This document shows, piece by piece, positions 56,508 to 64,000 of a DNA stretch of 64,000 nt. The notes beneath the pieces are model-generated. The model saw only the letters and a list, made by a program, of their open reading frames with translations, made no database searches and was not told the origin of the DNA. Source of the DNA: Demequina pelophila (GTDB lineage: Bacteria > Actinomycetota > Actinomycetes > Actinomycetales > Demequinaceae). The DNA lies in assembly GCF_000971175.1 (NCBI RefSeq), contig NZ_BBLY01000005.1, positions 62,001 to 126,000 on the forward strand, written 5' to 3'. Position numbers and translations under genes: made by a program. Within the stretch, counting starts at the first letter, position 1. The number at the start of each line of letters is the position of its first letter.

Positions 56508-57797
56508 ATGGACCCCCTCGAACCTCACGACCGGGACGCGCCCGCCACCCCGGCGCGCCATGCCCGGCCGCGCCGGGCGGGGGTGGCCGCATGGGTGGTC
56601 GCGATGGTCGCGGTCGGCGCGCTCGCGTTCTCGGCCGCGTACGCGGGCACGGTGGTGGAGAGGCTCGACTCGACGCTGGGCGCCAACGCCCAGGACGTCA
56701 CCGAGATCGTCGGCACCGCGCGCCCCGTCGTCTCGCACGACCCCGAGGACCCGGACGCGGGCAAGGCCCTGAACATCCTCCTGATGGGCTCGGACACGCG
56801 CGCCGGGGACGACAACCAGGCGCTCGGCGGCGGCGACGTGGCCGGCATGCGCAACGACACCACGATCCTGGTGCACATCGCGGGCGACCGCAGCCGCATC
56901 GACGCGGTGTCGATCCCCCGCGACGCCCAGGTCGAGATCCCCGAGTGCCGGCTCCTCGACGGGTCGACCGTCCCGGCGGCGTCGGGCGACTTCAACATCG
57001 CGTTCGCCAACGGCGGCCAGCGCGGCAACGCCGGCGAGGCCGCCGCGTGCACCATCCGCGCCGTCGAGGAGCTCACCGGCGTCTTCATCCACCACTGGAT
57101 GGTGGTCGACTTCGCGGGATTCATCGGCATGGTCGACGCGCTCGGCGGCGTCCCCATGTGCATCCCCGAGCGGATCGTGTCCGAGAAGGCGCACCTCGAC
57201 CTCGAGCCGGGGCCCCAGGTGCTCGACGGGGAGACCGCCCTGGGATTCGCGCGGCTGCGCACCGCGGAGGTGGGCGACGTGTCCGGCTCCGACCTCCAGC
57301 GCATCACCCGCCAGCAGCTGCTGCTGTCGCAGGTGGCCCGCACGGTCGTGTCGAAGAACCTCCTCACCGACACCGGAGAGCTCACGCGCTTCGTCCGCGC
57401 CGCCGCGGAGTCCGTCGCGATGGACACGGAGCTCGCGGACGTCCCCTTCCTCGTGGGCCTCGCCTTCGCGCTGCGCGGGATCGACCCCGACGCGATCGAG
57501 TTCACCACCGCGCCGTGGGCGTATACGGAGGACCGCCTCAACGTCGAGCTCACCGACGACGCCGCGCAGGTGTGGGACGATATGCGCAGCGACCGACCGC
57601 TGTCCGTGACCGCGGAGGGCGACGCGAGCTCGGAGTGGGACGACGGCCGGACGGCCTCGACCGCCACCGCGGATGCGGAGGATGCGGACGCCTCGACCGC
57701 CACCGAGGGCGCGCGTCCGTCCCCGTCGAGCCCGGCGTCGTCACCGACGCCGCACGTCACGTCCCCGGTCGAGGAGCTGCTCAACGAGTGCCGATAG
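56508..57797 (+). CDS. LytR-CpsA-Psr (LCP) family wall-polymer ligase 1
   Basis: 429 residues: short cytoplasmic head, one membrane helix (about 27-46), then the LCP domain (about 85-290). ALNILLMGSDTRAGDD, GMRNDTTILVHIAGDRSRIDAVSIPRDAQVEI, FNIAFANGG and FARLRTAEV are canonical; the two arginines in the last blocks bind pyrophosphate. It attaches glycopolymers to peptidoglycan outside the cell. A disordered Asp/Ala/Ser/Thr-rich tail ends EELLNECR. A close paralogue follows 80 nt downstream. Confidence 0.93.
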   Translation: MDPLEPHDRDAPATPARHARPRRAGVAAWVVAMVAVGALAFSAAYAGTVVERLDSTLGANAQDVTEIVGTARPVVSHDPEDPDAGKALNILLMGSDTRAGDDNQALGGGDVAGMRNDTTILVHIAGDRSRIDAVSIPRDAQVEIPECRLLDGSTVPAASGDFNIAFANGGQRGNAGEAAACTIRAVEELTGVFIHHWMVVDFAGFIGMVDALGGVPMCIPERIVSEKAHLDLEPGPQVLDGETALGFARLRTAEVGDVSGSDLQRITRQQLLLSQVARTVVSKNLLTDTGELTRFVRAAAESVAMDTELADVPFLVGLAFALRGIDPDAIEFTTAPWAYTEDRLNVELTDDAAQVWDDMRSDRPLSVTAEGDASSEWDDGRTASTATADAEDADASTATEGARPSPSSPASSPTPHVTSPVEELLNECR

Positions 57798-57877
57798 GGT
57801 GCGCGTCGGAACGTGAGCCGACGCGCGCGCGTTAGGCCAGCACGCCCGCGCCTCGGCGCACCGACCTTGGAGACCAT

Positions 57878-59233
57878 GTGACCGTCGAGGTGACCCCGAC
57901 TTCTCGCCGCCTGCGCCACGCCACGCGCGTGCCGGCCCACCGGACGCTCGGCGCGATCCTCGCCGTGCTCGCCGCGGTGACGGGATTCGGGCTCGTGTTC
58001 GTCGAGACCAGCCTGGACCGCATCGACGACGGCTTCACCACGCACGACATCAGCGCGCTGCTGCCGGCCGTCACCGAGGACCCGGACGCGGAGCCCGTCG
58101 ACCCGTCGAGCGGCGAGTCGATCGACATCCTCCTGCTCGGCTCCGACACCCGCATCGGCGACGACAACCAGGCCCTGGGCGGCGGCGACGTGGACGGCAT
58201 GCGCAACGACACGACGATCATCGCCCACATCTCGGCCGACCGGCAGCGCATCGAGCTGGTCTCCATCCCGCGCGACTCGCGCGTCCGGATCTCCGAGTGC
58301 CGCATGCTCGACGGCTCGCTCACCTCCGCCACGACGGGCAAGTTCAACATCGCCTTCGCCAACGGCGGCCAGAACGGCAACGTGGGCGAGGCGGCCGCGT
58401 GCGTCGCGTCGACCATCTACGACCTCACGGGCATCCGCATCGACCACTACGCGGTGGTCGACTTCGCCGGCTTCATCGGCATGGTCGACGCGCTCGACGG
58501 CGTGCCCATGTGCATCCCCAACGACGTCTACTCCGTCAAGGCGAACCTGGACCTCAAGGCGGGCGCGCAGGTGCTCGACGGCGAGACCGCGCTGGCGTGG
58601 GCACGCGCCCGCACCGGCGAGGGCCTGGGCGACGGCACGGACCTCATGCGCATCGAGCGCCAGCAGGAGCTGCTGACCAACATGGCGCGCAAGGCGCTGG
58701 GCCTCAACATGCTCACGGACGCGACCAAGGGCACCGCCTTCGTCAACGCGCTCGCCCAGTCGCTGACCATGGACCCCGAGCTGGGCGACTCGCACTACCT
58801 GCTCGGGCTCGCCTGGAGCCTGCGCAACTTCGACACGAAGAACCTGTACATGACGACGACGCCGTGGCACTACCCCACGGACAACAACGGCGACGTCGTG
58901 TGGACCGAGCCCGACGCGACCGAGCTGTGGGCCCGGCTGCTCGCCGACGAGCCGATCGACCCCGACTACGACGACGGCTCGGCGCCCGAGCCCTCGGCCA
59001 CGGAGGCCACCGGGTCCGCCGACGCGGACGGCGCCGCCACCCCGAGCGAGACGACCGACGCCACCGAGGACACCACCGAGGAGGCCACCGCGGAGGCGAC
59101 GGACGAGCCCGCCGACGAGCCCTCGGAGACCGCCGACCCGGAGCCCTCCGCCACCGAGTCGACCTCCACGCCGACCGTGTCGAGCACGCCCGAGCGCGAG
59201 ACCGAGCAGGACATCCTCAACAGCTGCGGCTGA
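57878..59233 (+). CDS. LytR-CpsA-Psr (LCP) family wall-polymer ligase 2
   Basis: 451 residues from GTG 57878 after TTGGAGACCAT. Same architecture as its neighbour: a membrane helix (about 27-48), an LCP domain with DILLLGSDTRIGDDNQALGGGDVDGMRNDTTI, SIPRDSRV, FNIAFANGGQ and WARARTGEG. The tail (about 360-451) is Thr/Glu/Ala/Ser-rich and ends QDILNSCG, so both paralogues end in a Leu-Asn-x-Cys motif. It looks like a tandem duplication with diverged tails. The role is wall glycopolymer attachment. Confidence 0.93.
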   Translation: MTVEVTPTSRRLRHATRVPAHRTLGAILAVLAAVTGFGLVFVETSLDRIDDGFTTHDISALLPAVTEDPDAEPVDPSSGESIDILLLGSDTRIGDDNQALGGGDVDGMRNDTTIIAHISADRQRIELVSIPRDSRVRISECRMLDGSLTSATTGKFNIAFANGGQNGNVGEAAACVASTIYDLTGIRIDHYAVVDFAGFIGMVDALDGVPMCIPNDVYSVKANLDLKAGAQVLDGETALAWARARTGEGLGDGTDLMRIERQQELLTNMARKALGLNMLTDATKGTAFVNALAQSLTMDPELGDSHYLLGLAWSLRNFDTKNLYMTTTPWHYPTDNNGDVVWTEPDATELWARLLADEPIDPDYDDGSAPEPSATEATGSADADGAATPSETTDATEDTTEEATAEATDEPADEPSETADPEPSATESTSTPTVSSTPERETEQDILNSCG

Positions 59234-59234
59234 G

Positions 59235-59266
59235 CCGTGCGCCGTCCCGCGAGGGACGATGCACGG
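59235..59266. terminator. Hairpin between convergent LCP2 and purE, containing the dispersed motif
   Basis: CCGTGC and GCACGG (outer arms) and GTCCC-GCGA-GGGAC (inner arms) make an 11-bp stem with a 3x3 internal loop. The right side is a GGACGATGC copy (59254-59262). It fits a two-way terminator in the 39-nt gap. Confidence 0.55.
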
Positions 59267-59272
59267 GCCGGC

Positions 59273-59773
59273 TCACGCCTCGCGCAGCGCCGCCCCCTTG
59301 GCGTACGCGAGGTCGCGCAGGTCCTCCTGGAAGCGCGCCATGCGCGCGCGCAGGCGGTCCGCCTCGGCGCCCTCGCCCGCGCTCAGAATGCGAGCCGCCA
59401 GCAGCCCCGCGTTGCGGGCGCCGCCGATCGACACCGTGGCGACGGGGACGCCCGCGGGCATCTGCACGATCGACAGGAGCGAGTCCATGCCGTCGAGGTG
59501 CTTGAGGGGCACGGGGACCCCGATCACGGGCAGCGTGGTCACGGACGCCAGCATGCCCGGCAGGTGGGCGGCGCCGCCCGCGCCCGCGATGATGACGCGC
59601 AGCCCGCGCGCGGCCGCCTCGTGGCCGTACGCGATCATCTGCTCCGGCATGCGGTGCGCGGACACCACGTCCTTCTCGTAGGACACGCCGAACTCGTCGA
59701 GCGCCTCCCCCGCGGCCCGCATCACCGGCCAGTCCGAGTCGGACCCCATCACGATTCCCACGGTCACGCTCAT
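59273..59773 (-). CDS. purE: N5-carboxyaminoimidazole ribonucleotide mutase
   Basis: 166 residues, class I Pur[25 protein letters not shown] and [14 protein letters not shown] are the signature blocks. It converts N5-CAIR to CAIR in purine synthesis. The ATG overlaps the purK stop (ATGA), forming a purK-purE operon as in mycobacteria. Confidence 0.96.
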   Translation of the reverse strand: MSVTVGIVMGSDSDWPVMRAAGEALDEFGVSYEKDVVSAHRMPEQMIAYGHEAAARGLRVIIAGAGGAAHLPGMLASVTTLPVIGVPVPLKHLDGMDSLLSIVQMPAGVPVATVSIGGARNAGLLAARILSAGEGAEADRLRARMARFQEDLRDLAYAKGAALREA

Positions 59774-60912
59774 GCCGCACCTCCGTCCCTCACGATAGCG
59801 GCGGCCGCGACGGCCCTCGCATAGGCCTCCTCGGCCGTCGCGGCGGACACGTTCACGTGGCCCACCTTGCGGCCGGGGCGCACCGTCTTGCCGTACAGTT
59901 GGACCCGGGCCGTCGCATCGTCCACCGCCGCGAGCGCGTCCGTGAGCGTCGCGCGGGACCCGCCCAGCACGTTCGCCATCACGGTCGCGGGCGCGAGCGG
60001 CGTGGCGGCGCCCAGCGGGAGGTCGAGGACCGCGCGCAGGTGCTGCTCGAACTGGCTGGTGACGGCGCCGTCGAGGGTCCAGTGGCCGGAGTTGTGCGGG
60101 CGCATCGCGAGCTCGTTGACCAGCACGCGGTCCCCCGCGAGGAACAGCTCCACGGCGAGCACGCCGGTGACGTCCAGCCCCTCCGCGACGGTGCGGCCGA
60201 TCGCGGCGGCCTGCTCCGCGAGCGCCGGGTCGAGGTGCTGCGCGGGCGCGATCACCTCGGAACACACGCCGCGGCGCTGGATCGACTCGACCACGGGCCA
60301 GGCCTCGATCGCCCCGGAGGGCCGGCGCGCCACGAGCGCGGCCAGCTCCCGGTCGAAGGGCACCTTCTCCTCGACGAGCACCCGCGGCCCGCCCTGGGAC
60401 GATGCGCGGAGCCAGTCAGTCGCCTCGCTTGCGTCCGAGATGACGCGCACGCCCTTCCCGTCGTAGCCGCCGCGGGCGGTCTTGAGCACCGCCTCGCCGC
60501 CGTGGGCCGCGAGGAAGGCCTCGACGTCCGCGAGGGACTCGACGTGCGCCCACGCGGGCCCGGGCAGGCCCAGCGCATCCATGCGGGTGCGCATCTCGAT
60601 CTTGTCCTGGGCGAACAGGAGCGCGTGCGGGCCGGGCCTGGCGGGCACGCCCGCGTCGGCCGCCGCCTCGAACACCTCGGCGGGGATGTGCTCGTGCTCC
60701 CAGGTGAGCGCCGCGGGACGCGGGTGCGCGAGCAGCCGCGCGACGGCGTCGGGGTCCGTGGGCAGGCCCACGACGGTCTCGTGGGCGGGCAGGGCGGCGG
60801 CTGCCTCGCGCGACTCGACGAGCACGCGGAGGGTGATGCCCAGCGCCGTGGCGGGGGCCGCCATCATGCGCGCGAGCTGGCCGCCGCCGACGACGGCGAC
60901 GATCGGATGCAT
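59770..60912 (-). CDS. purK: N5-carboxyaminoimidazole ribonucleotide synthase
   Basis: 380 residues, ATP-grasp fold. [21 protein letters not shown] opens the protein, followed by [70 protein letters not shown]. It makes N5-CAIR from AIR, bicarbonate and ATP for PurE. The ATG is 6 nt from TAGGTT on the minus strand, so it is probably leaderless, back to back with the gtrA promoter. Confidence 0.96.
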   Translation of the reverse strand: MHPIVAVVGGGQLARMMAAPATALGITLRVLVESREAAAALPAHETVVGLPTDPDAVARLLAHPRPAALTWEHEHIPAEVFEAAADAGVPARPGPHALLFAQDKIEMRTRMDALGLPGPAWAHVESLADVEAFLAAHGGEAVLKTARGGYDGKGVRVISDASEATDWLRASSQGGPRVLVEEKVPFDRELAALVARRPSGAIEAWPVVESIQRRGVCSEVIAPAQHLDPALAEQAAAIGRTVAEGLDVTGVLAVELFLAGDRVLVNELAMRPHNSGHWTLDGAVTSQFEQHLRAVLDLPLGAATPLAPATVMANVLGGSRATLTDALAAVDDATARVQLYGKTVRPGRKVGHVNVSAATAEEAYARAVAAAAIVRDGGAA

Positions 60913-60918
60913 GGGGAC

Positions 60919-60937
60919 AACCTACCGGCGCTAGCCT
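60919..60937. promoter_or_regulatory. Back-to-back leaderless -10 boxes of purK and gtrA
   Basis: Minus-strand TAGGTT (60924-60919) lies 6 nt before the purK ATG. Plus-strand TAGCCT (60932-60937) lies 8 nt before the gtrA ATG. Only 33 nt separate the two start codons, so each -35 region must lie over the other gene's start. Confidence 0.5.
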
Positions 60938-60945
60938 TGATCCCC

Positions 60946-61482
60946 ATGACACTCCTGACCTGGCTGCGCGGGAAGGCGGGCGAACTCGCCCGCTTCTCCG
61001 TGGTCGGCGTCGCCGGAATCTTCGTGAACCTGGGCACCTTCAACCTCCTGCGGCTGGGCCCGCTCCACCCGGACGTCTCGCTCGCCGGCAACGACGACCG
61101 GGTCGTCACCGCGAAGATCATCGCGACCCTCGTGTCGATCGTGTTCGCCTGGGCGGCCCACCGCCACTGGACGTTCCGCGGCGGCTCGCGTCACCATCCC
61201 GTGCGGGAGCTCGCGCTGTTCGGCCTGGTCAACGGCGCGGCCATCGCGGTCGAGGCGACGGCGGTCGCGATCAGCCACCACGGCCTGGGCTTCACGAGCC
61301 TGCTCGCGGACAACGTCGCCTCGCTCGTCGGCATCGGGATGGGCACCGTCACGCGGTACGCCGGCTACTCGAGGTTCGTCTTCGCCGCGGCGGGGGACGA
61401 TGCGCGGGCAGGGGACGATGCCCAGGCCCAGGCCGGCGCGGGGTCCGGCGGCGACCGGGCCCAGGCGCCCTTCCGCTCCTAG
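60946..61482 (+). CDS. GtrA-family membrane protein
   Basis: 178 residues with four membrane helices, typical of GtrA flippase-like proteins: FSVVGVAGIFVNLGTFNLLR, VTAKIIATLVSIVFAWAAHRHWTFRG, and VTRYAGYSRFVF at the end of the domain. It probably moves or organises polyprenyl-linked sugars for surface glycans. The C-terminal 25 residues ([14 protein letters not shown]...) are encoded by two GGGGACGATGC motif copies 18 bp apart (61393, 61411), a short extension beyond the family domain. The stop shares CTAG with the convergent kinase gene. Confidence 0.9.
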   Translation: MTLLTWLRGKAGELARFSVVGVAGIFVNLGTFNLLRLGPLHPDVSLAGNDDRVVTAKIIATLVSIVFAWAAHRHWTFRGGSRHHPVRELALFGLVNGAAIAVEATAVAISHHGLGFTSLLADNVASLVGIGMGTVTRYAGYSRFVFAAAGDDARAGDDAQAQAGAGSGGDRAQAPFRS

Positions 61483-62786
61483 CCTCGGCGGCGGGGCCGC
61501 ACCCGGCGGCCGTGGGGCACGATCTCCTCGATCTCGACCATCGTGGGCACGCCCTGGAGGAAGACCGCGAAGGTGGCCGGCGCGCGCTGCGCGAGCTCGA
61601 GGCGGCCGCCGTCGGCGGTGACCAGGTCGCGGGCCAGGGCGAGGCCCAGGCCCGTGCCCTTGCCGCTGGTGACCTCGCGCTCGAAGATGCGCCCGGCGAG
61701 GTCCTCGGGCACACCCTCGCCCTCGTCGCGCACCTCGATGACCACGGCGTGGTTGGGGCCCGAGTCGCGGGCGGTCACGCGCGTGGTGCCGCCGCCGTGC
61801 TTGAGCGAGTTCTCGATGAGGGTCGCGAGCACCTGGGCGAGGCCGCCGGGGGTGGCGAACACGGTCGCGTCGGTGGACACGACCACGAGCCGCCGGCCCG
61901 CGTTGAGGAAGGCCGGCCCCCACTCGGCGCGCTGCTGCTCGAACACCTCGTCGAGCTGGACCAGTTCCGTGCCCGAGCCGAGCGCGCGGCGCGAGCGCCC
62001 CAGCAGCTCGTCGACCACGCCCACGAGGCGCTCGACCTGCTCGAGCGACTTCTCGGCCTCCTCGCGCACCTCCGGCTGGTCCGAGAGCACGGAGATCTCC
62101 TCGAGCCGCATCGACAGCGCGGTGAGGGGCGTGCGCAGCTGATGCGACGCATCGGCCGCGAACTGGCGCTCGGTCGCCAGGCGCGCCGCCATCCGGTCGG
62201 CCGAACGCGACAGCTCCTCCGCCACCAGGTCGATCTCCTCGATGCCCGTCTTCTCGAGGCGCGGGCGCACCTGTCCGGATCCCAGCTGCTCGGCGCTGGC
62301 CGCGAGGTACACGAGCGGCGCGGAGAGCCTGTTGGCCTGCCATGTGCCCATGGCGACGCCCGCCATGATCGCGACCACGCCGGACACCACGACGAGCGCG
62401 ACCAGGCGCGCCGCCTCCCAGAACACGTCCCAGCGGGACATGTACGCGAGCACGACGATGCCGGACTCGGTCGACTCGCTCTGCGTGTAGCTGGGCGAGG
62501 GCCGCTCCCCCGCGGTGAGCTCGGTGCCGTCGGGCAGGCGCACGTAGATGTACGAGGGCGAACCCTGGCGGGTCGAGACGTAGGACGCGACGTTCGCCTC
62601 GGTGACCGTCTCCCCCGACTGGTACCGGGCGTCGAGGGCGCGCGCGGCGAGGCCCGCGCGCAGGTCGAGGTCGCGCAGCGCGTCCTCGCGGACGATCTGC
62701 ATGGCGGCGATCGCGAGCGGGACGCCCAGCATGATGACCGCCACGGCGAGGGCCGAGACGGTCGCGACGAGGACGCGACGCCTCAC
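61479..62786 (-). CDS. Sensor histidine kinase
   Basis: 435 residues. Membrane helices at about 9-30 and 140-162 flank an extracytoplasmic sensor of about 105 residues; HAMP follows (about 165-215). The H-box is FAADASHQLRTPLTALSMR, the N-box TLIENSLKHGGG, and the G-boxes VRDEGEGVPED and KGTGLGLALARDLV. It pairs with the response regulator upstream, separated by 6 nt. Signal unknown. Confidence 0.92.
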   Translation of the reverse strand: MRRRVLVATVSALAVAVIMLGVPLAIAAMQIVREDALRDLDLRAGLAARALDARYQSGETVTEANVASYVSTRQGSPSYIYVRLPDGTELTAGERPSPSYTQSESTESGIVVLAYMSRWDVFWEAARLVALVVVSGVVAIMAGVAMGTWQANRLSAPLVYLAASAEQLGSGQVRPRLEKTGIEEIDLVAEELSRSADRMAARLATERQFAADASHQLRTPLTALSMRLEEISVLSDQPEVREEAEKSLEQVERLVGVVDELLGRSRRALGSGTELVQLDEVFEQQRAEWGPAFLNAGRRLVVVSTDATVFATPGGLAQVLATLIENSLKHGGGTTRVTARDSGPNHAVVIEVRDEGEGVPEDLAGRIFEREVTSGKGTGLGLALARDLVTADGGRLELAQRAPATFAVFLQGVPTMVEIEEIVPHGRRVRPRRRG

Positions 62787-62792
62787 GGGCCG

Positions 62793-63470
62793 TTACGCGC
62801 CGTTCTCGAAGCGGAAGCCCATCCCTCGCACCGTGGTGATGAACTGCGGACGGGTCGCGTCGTCGCCCAGCTTGCGCCGCAGCCACGACACGTGCATGTC
62901 GAGCGTCTTCGACGGGGCACCCGCCTCGGCGGCCCACACCTCGCGCATGAGGGTGTCGCGCGACACGACCGAGCCCGCGTTCTGGACCAGCACGTGCAGG
63001 AGGTCGAACTCCTTGCCGCTCAGCTGCAGCTCGTCGCCGTCCAGGTACGCGCGGTGGCCCGCGACGTCGACCCGCACGCCGCCCACCTCGATCTCCCCGG
63101 ACGCCTCCGCACCGGTGCGTCGGCGCAGCAGGGCGCGGACGCGGGCGAGCAGCTCGGCGAGCCGGAACGGCTTGGTCACGTAGTCGTCGGCACCGGCGTC
63201 GAGGCCGACCACCAGGTCCACCTCGTCGGCGCGCGCGGTCAGCATGAGAATCGGGACCTGCAGGCCCTGGTCGCGGATGCGTCGCGCGACGTCGACGCCG
63301 TCGATGTCCGGCAGGCCGAGGTCGAGGATGACGAGGTCGGCCTCGCCGGCCCCCCCGACCCCGCCCACGCCCGTGCCGTGCCACTCGACGTCGTACCCCT
63401 CACGACCCAAAGCACGGGTCAAAGGTTCTGAAATGGTCGGGTCATCTTCGACCAAAACAATACGAGTCAT
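62793..63470 (-). CDS. OmpR-family response regulator
   Basis: 225 residues. The phospho-acceptor is Asp50 in VILDLGLPDIDG, with KPFRLAELLARVRA in the receiver. The winged-helix output domain has LSGKEFDLLHVLVQNAG, LMREVWAAEAGAPSKTLDMHVSWLRRKLG and TTVRGMGFRFENGA. A glycine-rich insert (GVGGVGGAGEA) lies in the alpha2-beta3 region. It is co-transcribed with the kinase gene. Target genes are unknown. Confidence 0.93.
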   Translation of the reverse strand: MTRIVLVEDDPTISEPLTRALGREGYDVEWHGTGVGGVGGAGEADLVILDLGLPDIDGVDVARRIRDQGLQVPILMLTARADEVDLVVGLDAGADDYVTKPFRLAELLARVRALLRRRTGAEASGEIEVGGVRVDVAGHRAYLDGDELQLSGKEFDLLHVLVQNAGSVVSRDTLMREVWAAEAGAPSKTLDMHVSWLRRKLGDDATRPQFITTVRGMGFRFENGA

Positions 63471-63544
63471 GGAAGCACACTACCGGGCGCGCGGCACTTT
63501 GCAATGACGCGCCCCCGCGCGTTCCGCGGGCGGAGCCCTCACAC

Positions 63545-63561
63545 TACGCTGGGGCCGCGTG
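63545..63561 (+). promoter_or_regulatory. TACGCT -10 box, probable leaderless start
   Basis: TACGCT (63545-63550) is 8 nt from the GTG at 63559. No ribosome-binding site is visible. Confidence 0.4.
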
Positions 63562-64000
63562 ACGGAAGCACCCCTGGCACCCGCGCCGCGTCGCGCCCGG
63601 CTCGTGGCGCTGCCCGAGCGCCTCGTGCACCTGCTGGTCTGCCTCGCGCTGGCTGCGGGCGCGTGGGTGAGCGTCGGCCTCCATCTCCCCTGGACCGTGC
63701 TGCCCACCGCCGGCCTGCTCGCCGCGGCGACCTGGCGCATCGTCCCCCGCCCCGTCCGGGCGACCGCCGCCCAGGCGCGGGGAGCGCTGGTCGCGACCGC
63801 GGGCGCCGCGCTGTGGGCCGTCGCCAACGGCATCATGTCCGCGGAGTACCTCATCGTGGTCCGCGATCCCGGCTTCCTCACCCTGTCGGGCATGTGGCTC
63901 GTGGACCACCCGCACACCGACATCCCCGCGCTGGGCGCGCCCGAGGCCGCGGCCGTGTCCGGCACCGTGCTCCCCGACGCGTCGCAGGCATGGAACCTGC
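63559..64000 (+). CDS. Integral membrane protein, 3' end beyond window
   Basis: 147 visible residues from GTG 63559 (VTEAPLAPAPRRARLVALPERL). Hydrophobic stretches are at about 25-45, 47-60 and 75-92. They are followed by SAEYLIVVRDPGFLTLSGMWLVDHPHTDIPALG, which resembles the first periplasmic loop (an acidic Asp after helix 1 or 2) of polytopic GT-C-type glycosyltransferases. That identity is only suggested. The gene continues off the right edge. A GCATCGTCCCC motif lies at 63737-63747, read here as RIVP. Confidence 0.6.
   Translation, partial: MTEAPLAPAPRRARLVALPERLVHLLVCLALAAGAWVSVGLHLPWTVLPTAGLLAAATWRIVPRPVRATAAQARGALVATAGAALWAVANGIMSAEYLIVVRDPGFLTLSGMWLVDHPHTDIPALGAPEAAAVSGTVLPDASQAWNL

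Overview
This 64 kb window is very GC-rich (roughly 72-74% by eye), densely coded chromosomal DNA from an actinobacterium. The evidence is a fused 2-oxoglutarate dehydrogenase (kgd), mycothiol-type sigR/rsrA, mtrA-mtrB-lpqB, WhiB, LCP ligases, the 24-residue ribosomal protein bL37, DUF3499, DUF5719, DUF6912 and Rv3235-like genes, and many genes that look leaderless. A Micrococcales member (Demequinaceae- or Cellulomonadaceae-like) is the best guess; the genus cannot be fixed from sequence alone. I see no rRNA, tRNA, CRISPR array, prophage or insertion sequence.

Layout. 1-17.7 kb holds two CNNM/HlyC-CorC-type membrane proteins, kgd with an SGNH hydrolase, an orphan pilT, bL37, rsrA-sigR, a DoxX-like protein, aroA-rsgA-hisN, DUF6912, an SAF-domain and CpaE/MinD-like pair, a BldC-like HTH protein, a LysM protein and an Rv3235-like protein. 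17.7-29.3 kb is a nine-gene minus-strand carbohydrate cassette: aldolase, IclR regulator, sugar-acid dehydratase, two sugar ABC permeases, a lipoprotein binding protein, a GH27 enzyme and two GH51 arabinofuranosidases. It reads as uptake and debranching of arabino-oligosaccharides feeding a non-phosphorylative arabinonate-to-pyruvate route. 29.4-46.6 kb holds secA, an EamA transporter, hpf, comF, lpqB-mtrB-mtrA, and a membrane-protein/DUF4129/DUF4350/MoxR/DUF58 operon facing a SpoIIM-like gene and an RDD gene. 46.6-64 kb holds ahcY, a CDF transporter, manB, DUF3499, a degenerate metallopeptidase-like protein, DUF5719, a large GT2 glycosyltransferase, whiB, two tandem LCP genes, purE-purK, gtrA, a two-component system and the start of a membrane protein.

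Outside the carbohydrate cassette, the gene order resembles the aroA-rsgA-secA-hpf-lpqB-mtrBA-ahcY-manB-whiB2-LCP-purEK-gtrA order I recall from Mycobacterium and other actinobacteria (approximately Rv3218-Rv3277). The cassette therefore looks inserted between the Rv3235-like gene and secA.

The most unusual signals are non-coding. (i) The 9-mer GGACGATGC (often GGGGACGATGC) occurs at least 26 times on both strands, between genes and inside genes in different reading frames, and is almost absent from the carbohydrate cassette. (ii) A 63-bp element made of two GGGTAGACC-type half-sites occurs twice with identical internal spacing. (iii) Three ATCAAA boxes in 10-bp phase overlap a ribosome-binding site next to a BldC-like gene. 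(iv) A 21-bp duplication supplies the stop codons of two convergent genes. (v) A perfect 16-bp inverted repeat lies between ahcY and its upstream neighbour. (vi) Many TANNNT boxes lie 6-8 nt before start codons, suggesting widespread leaderless transcription.
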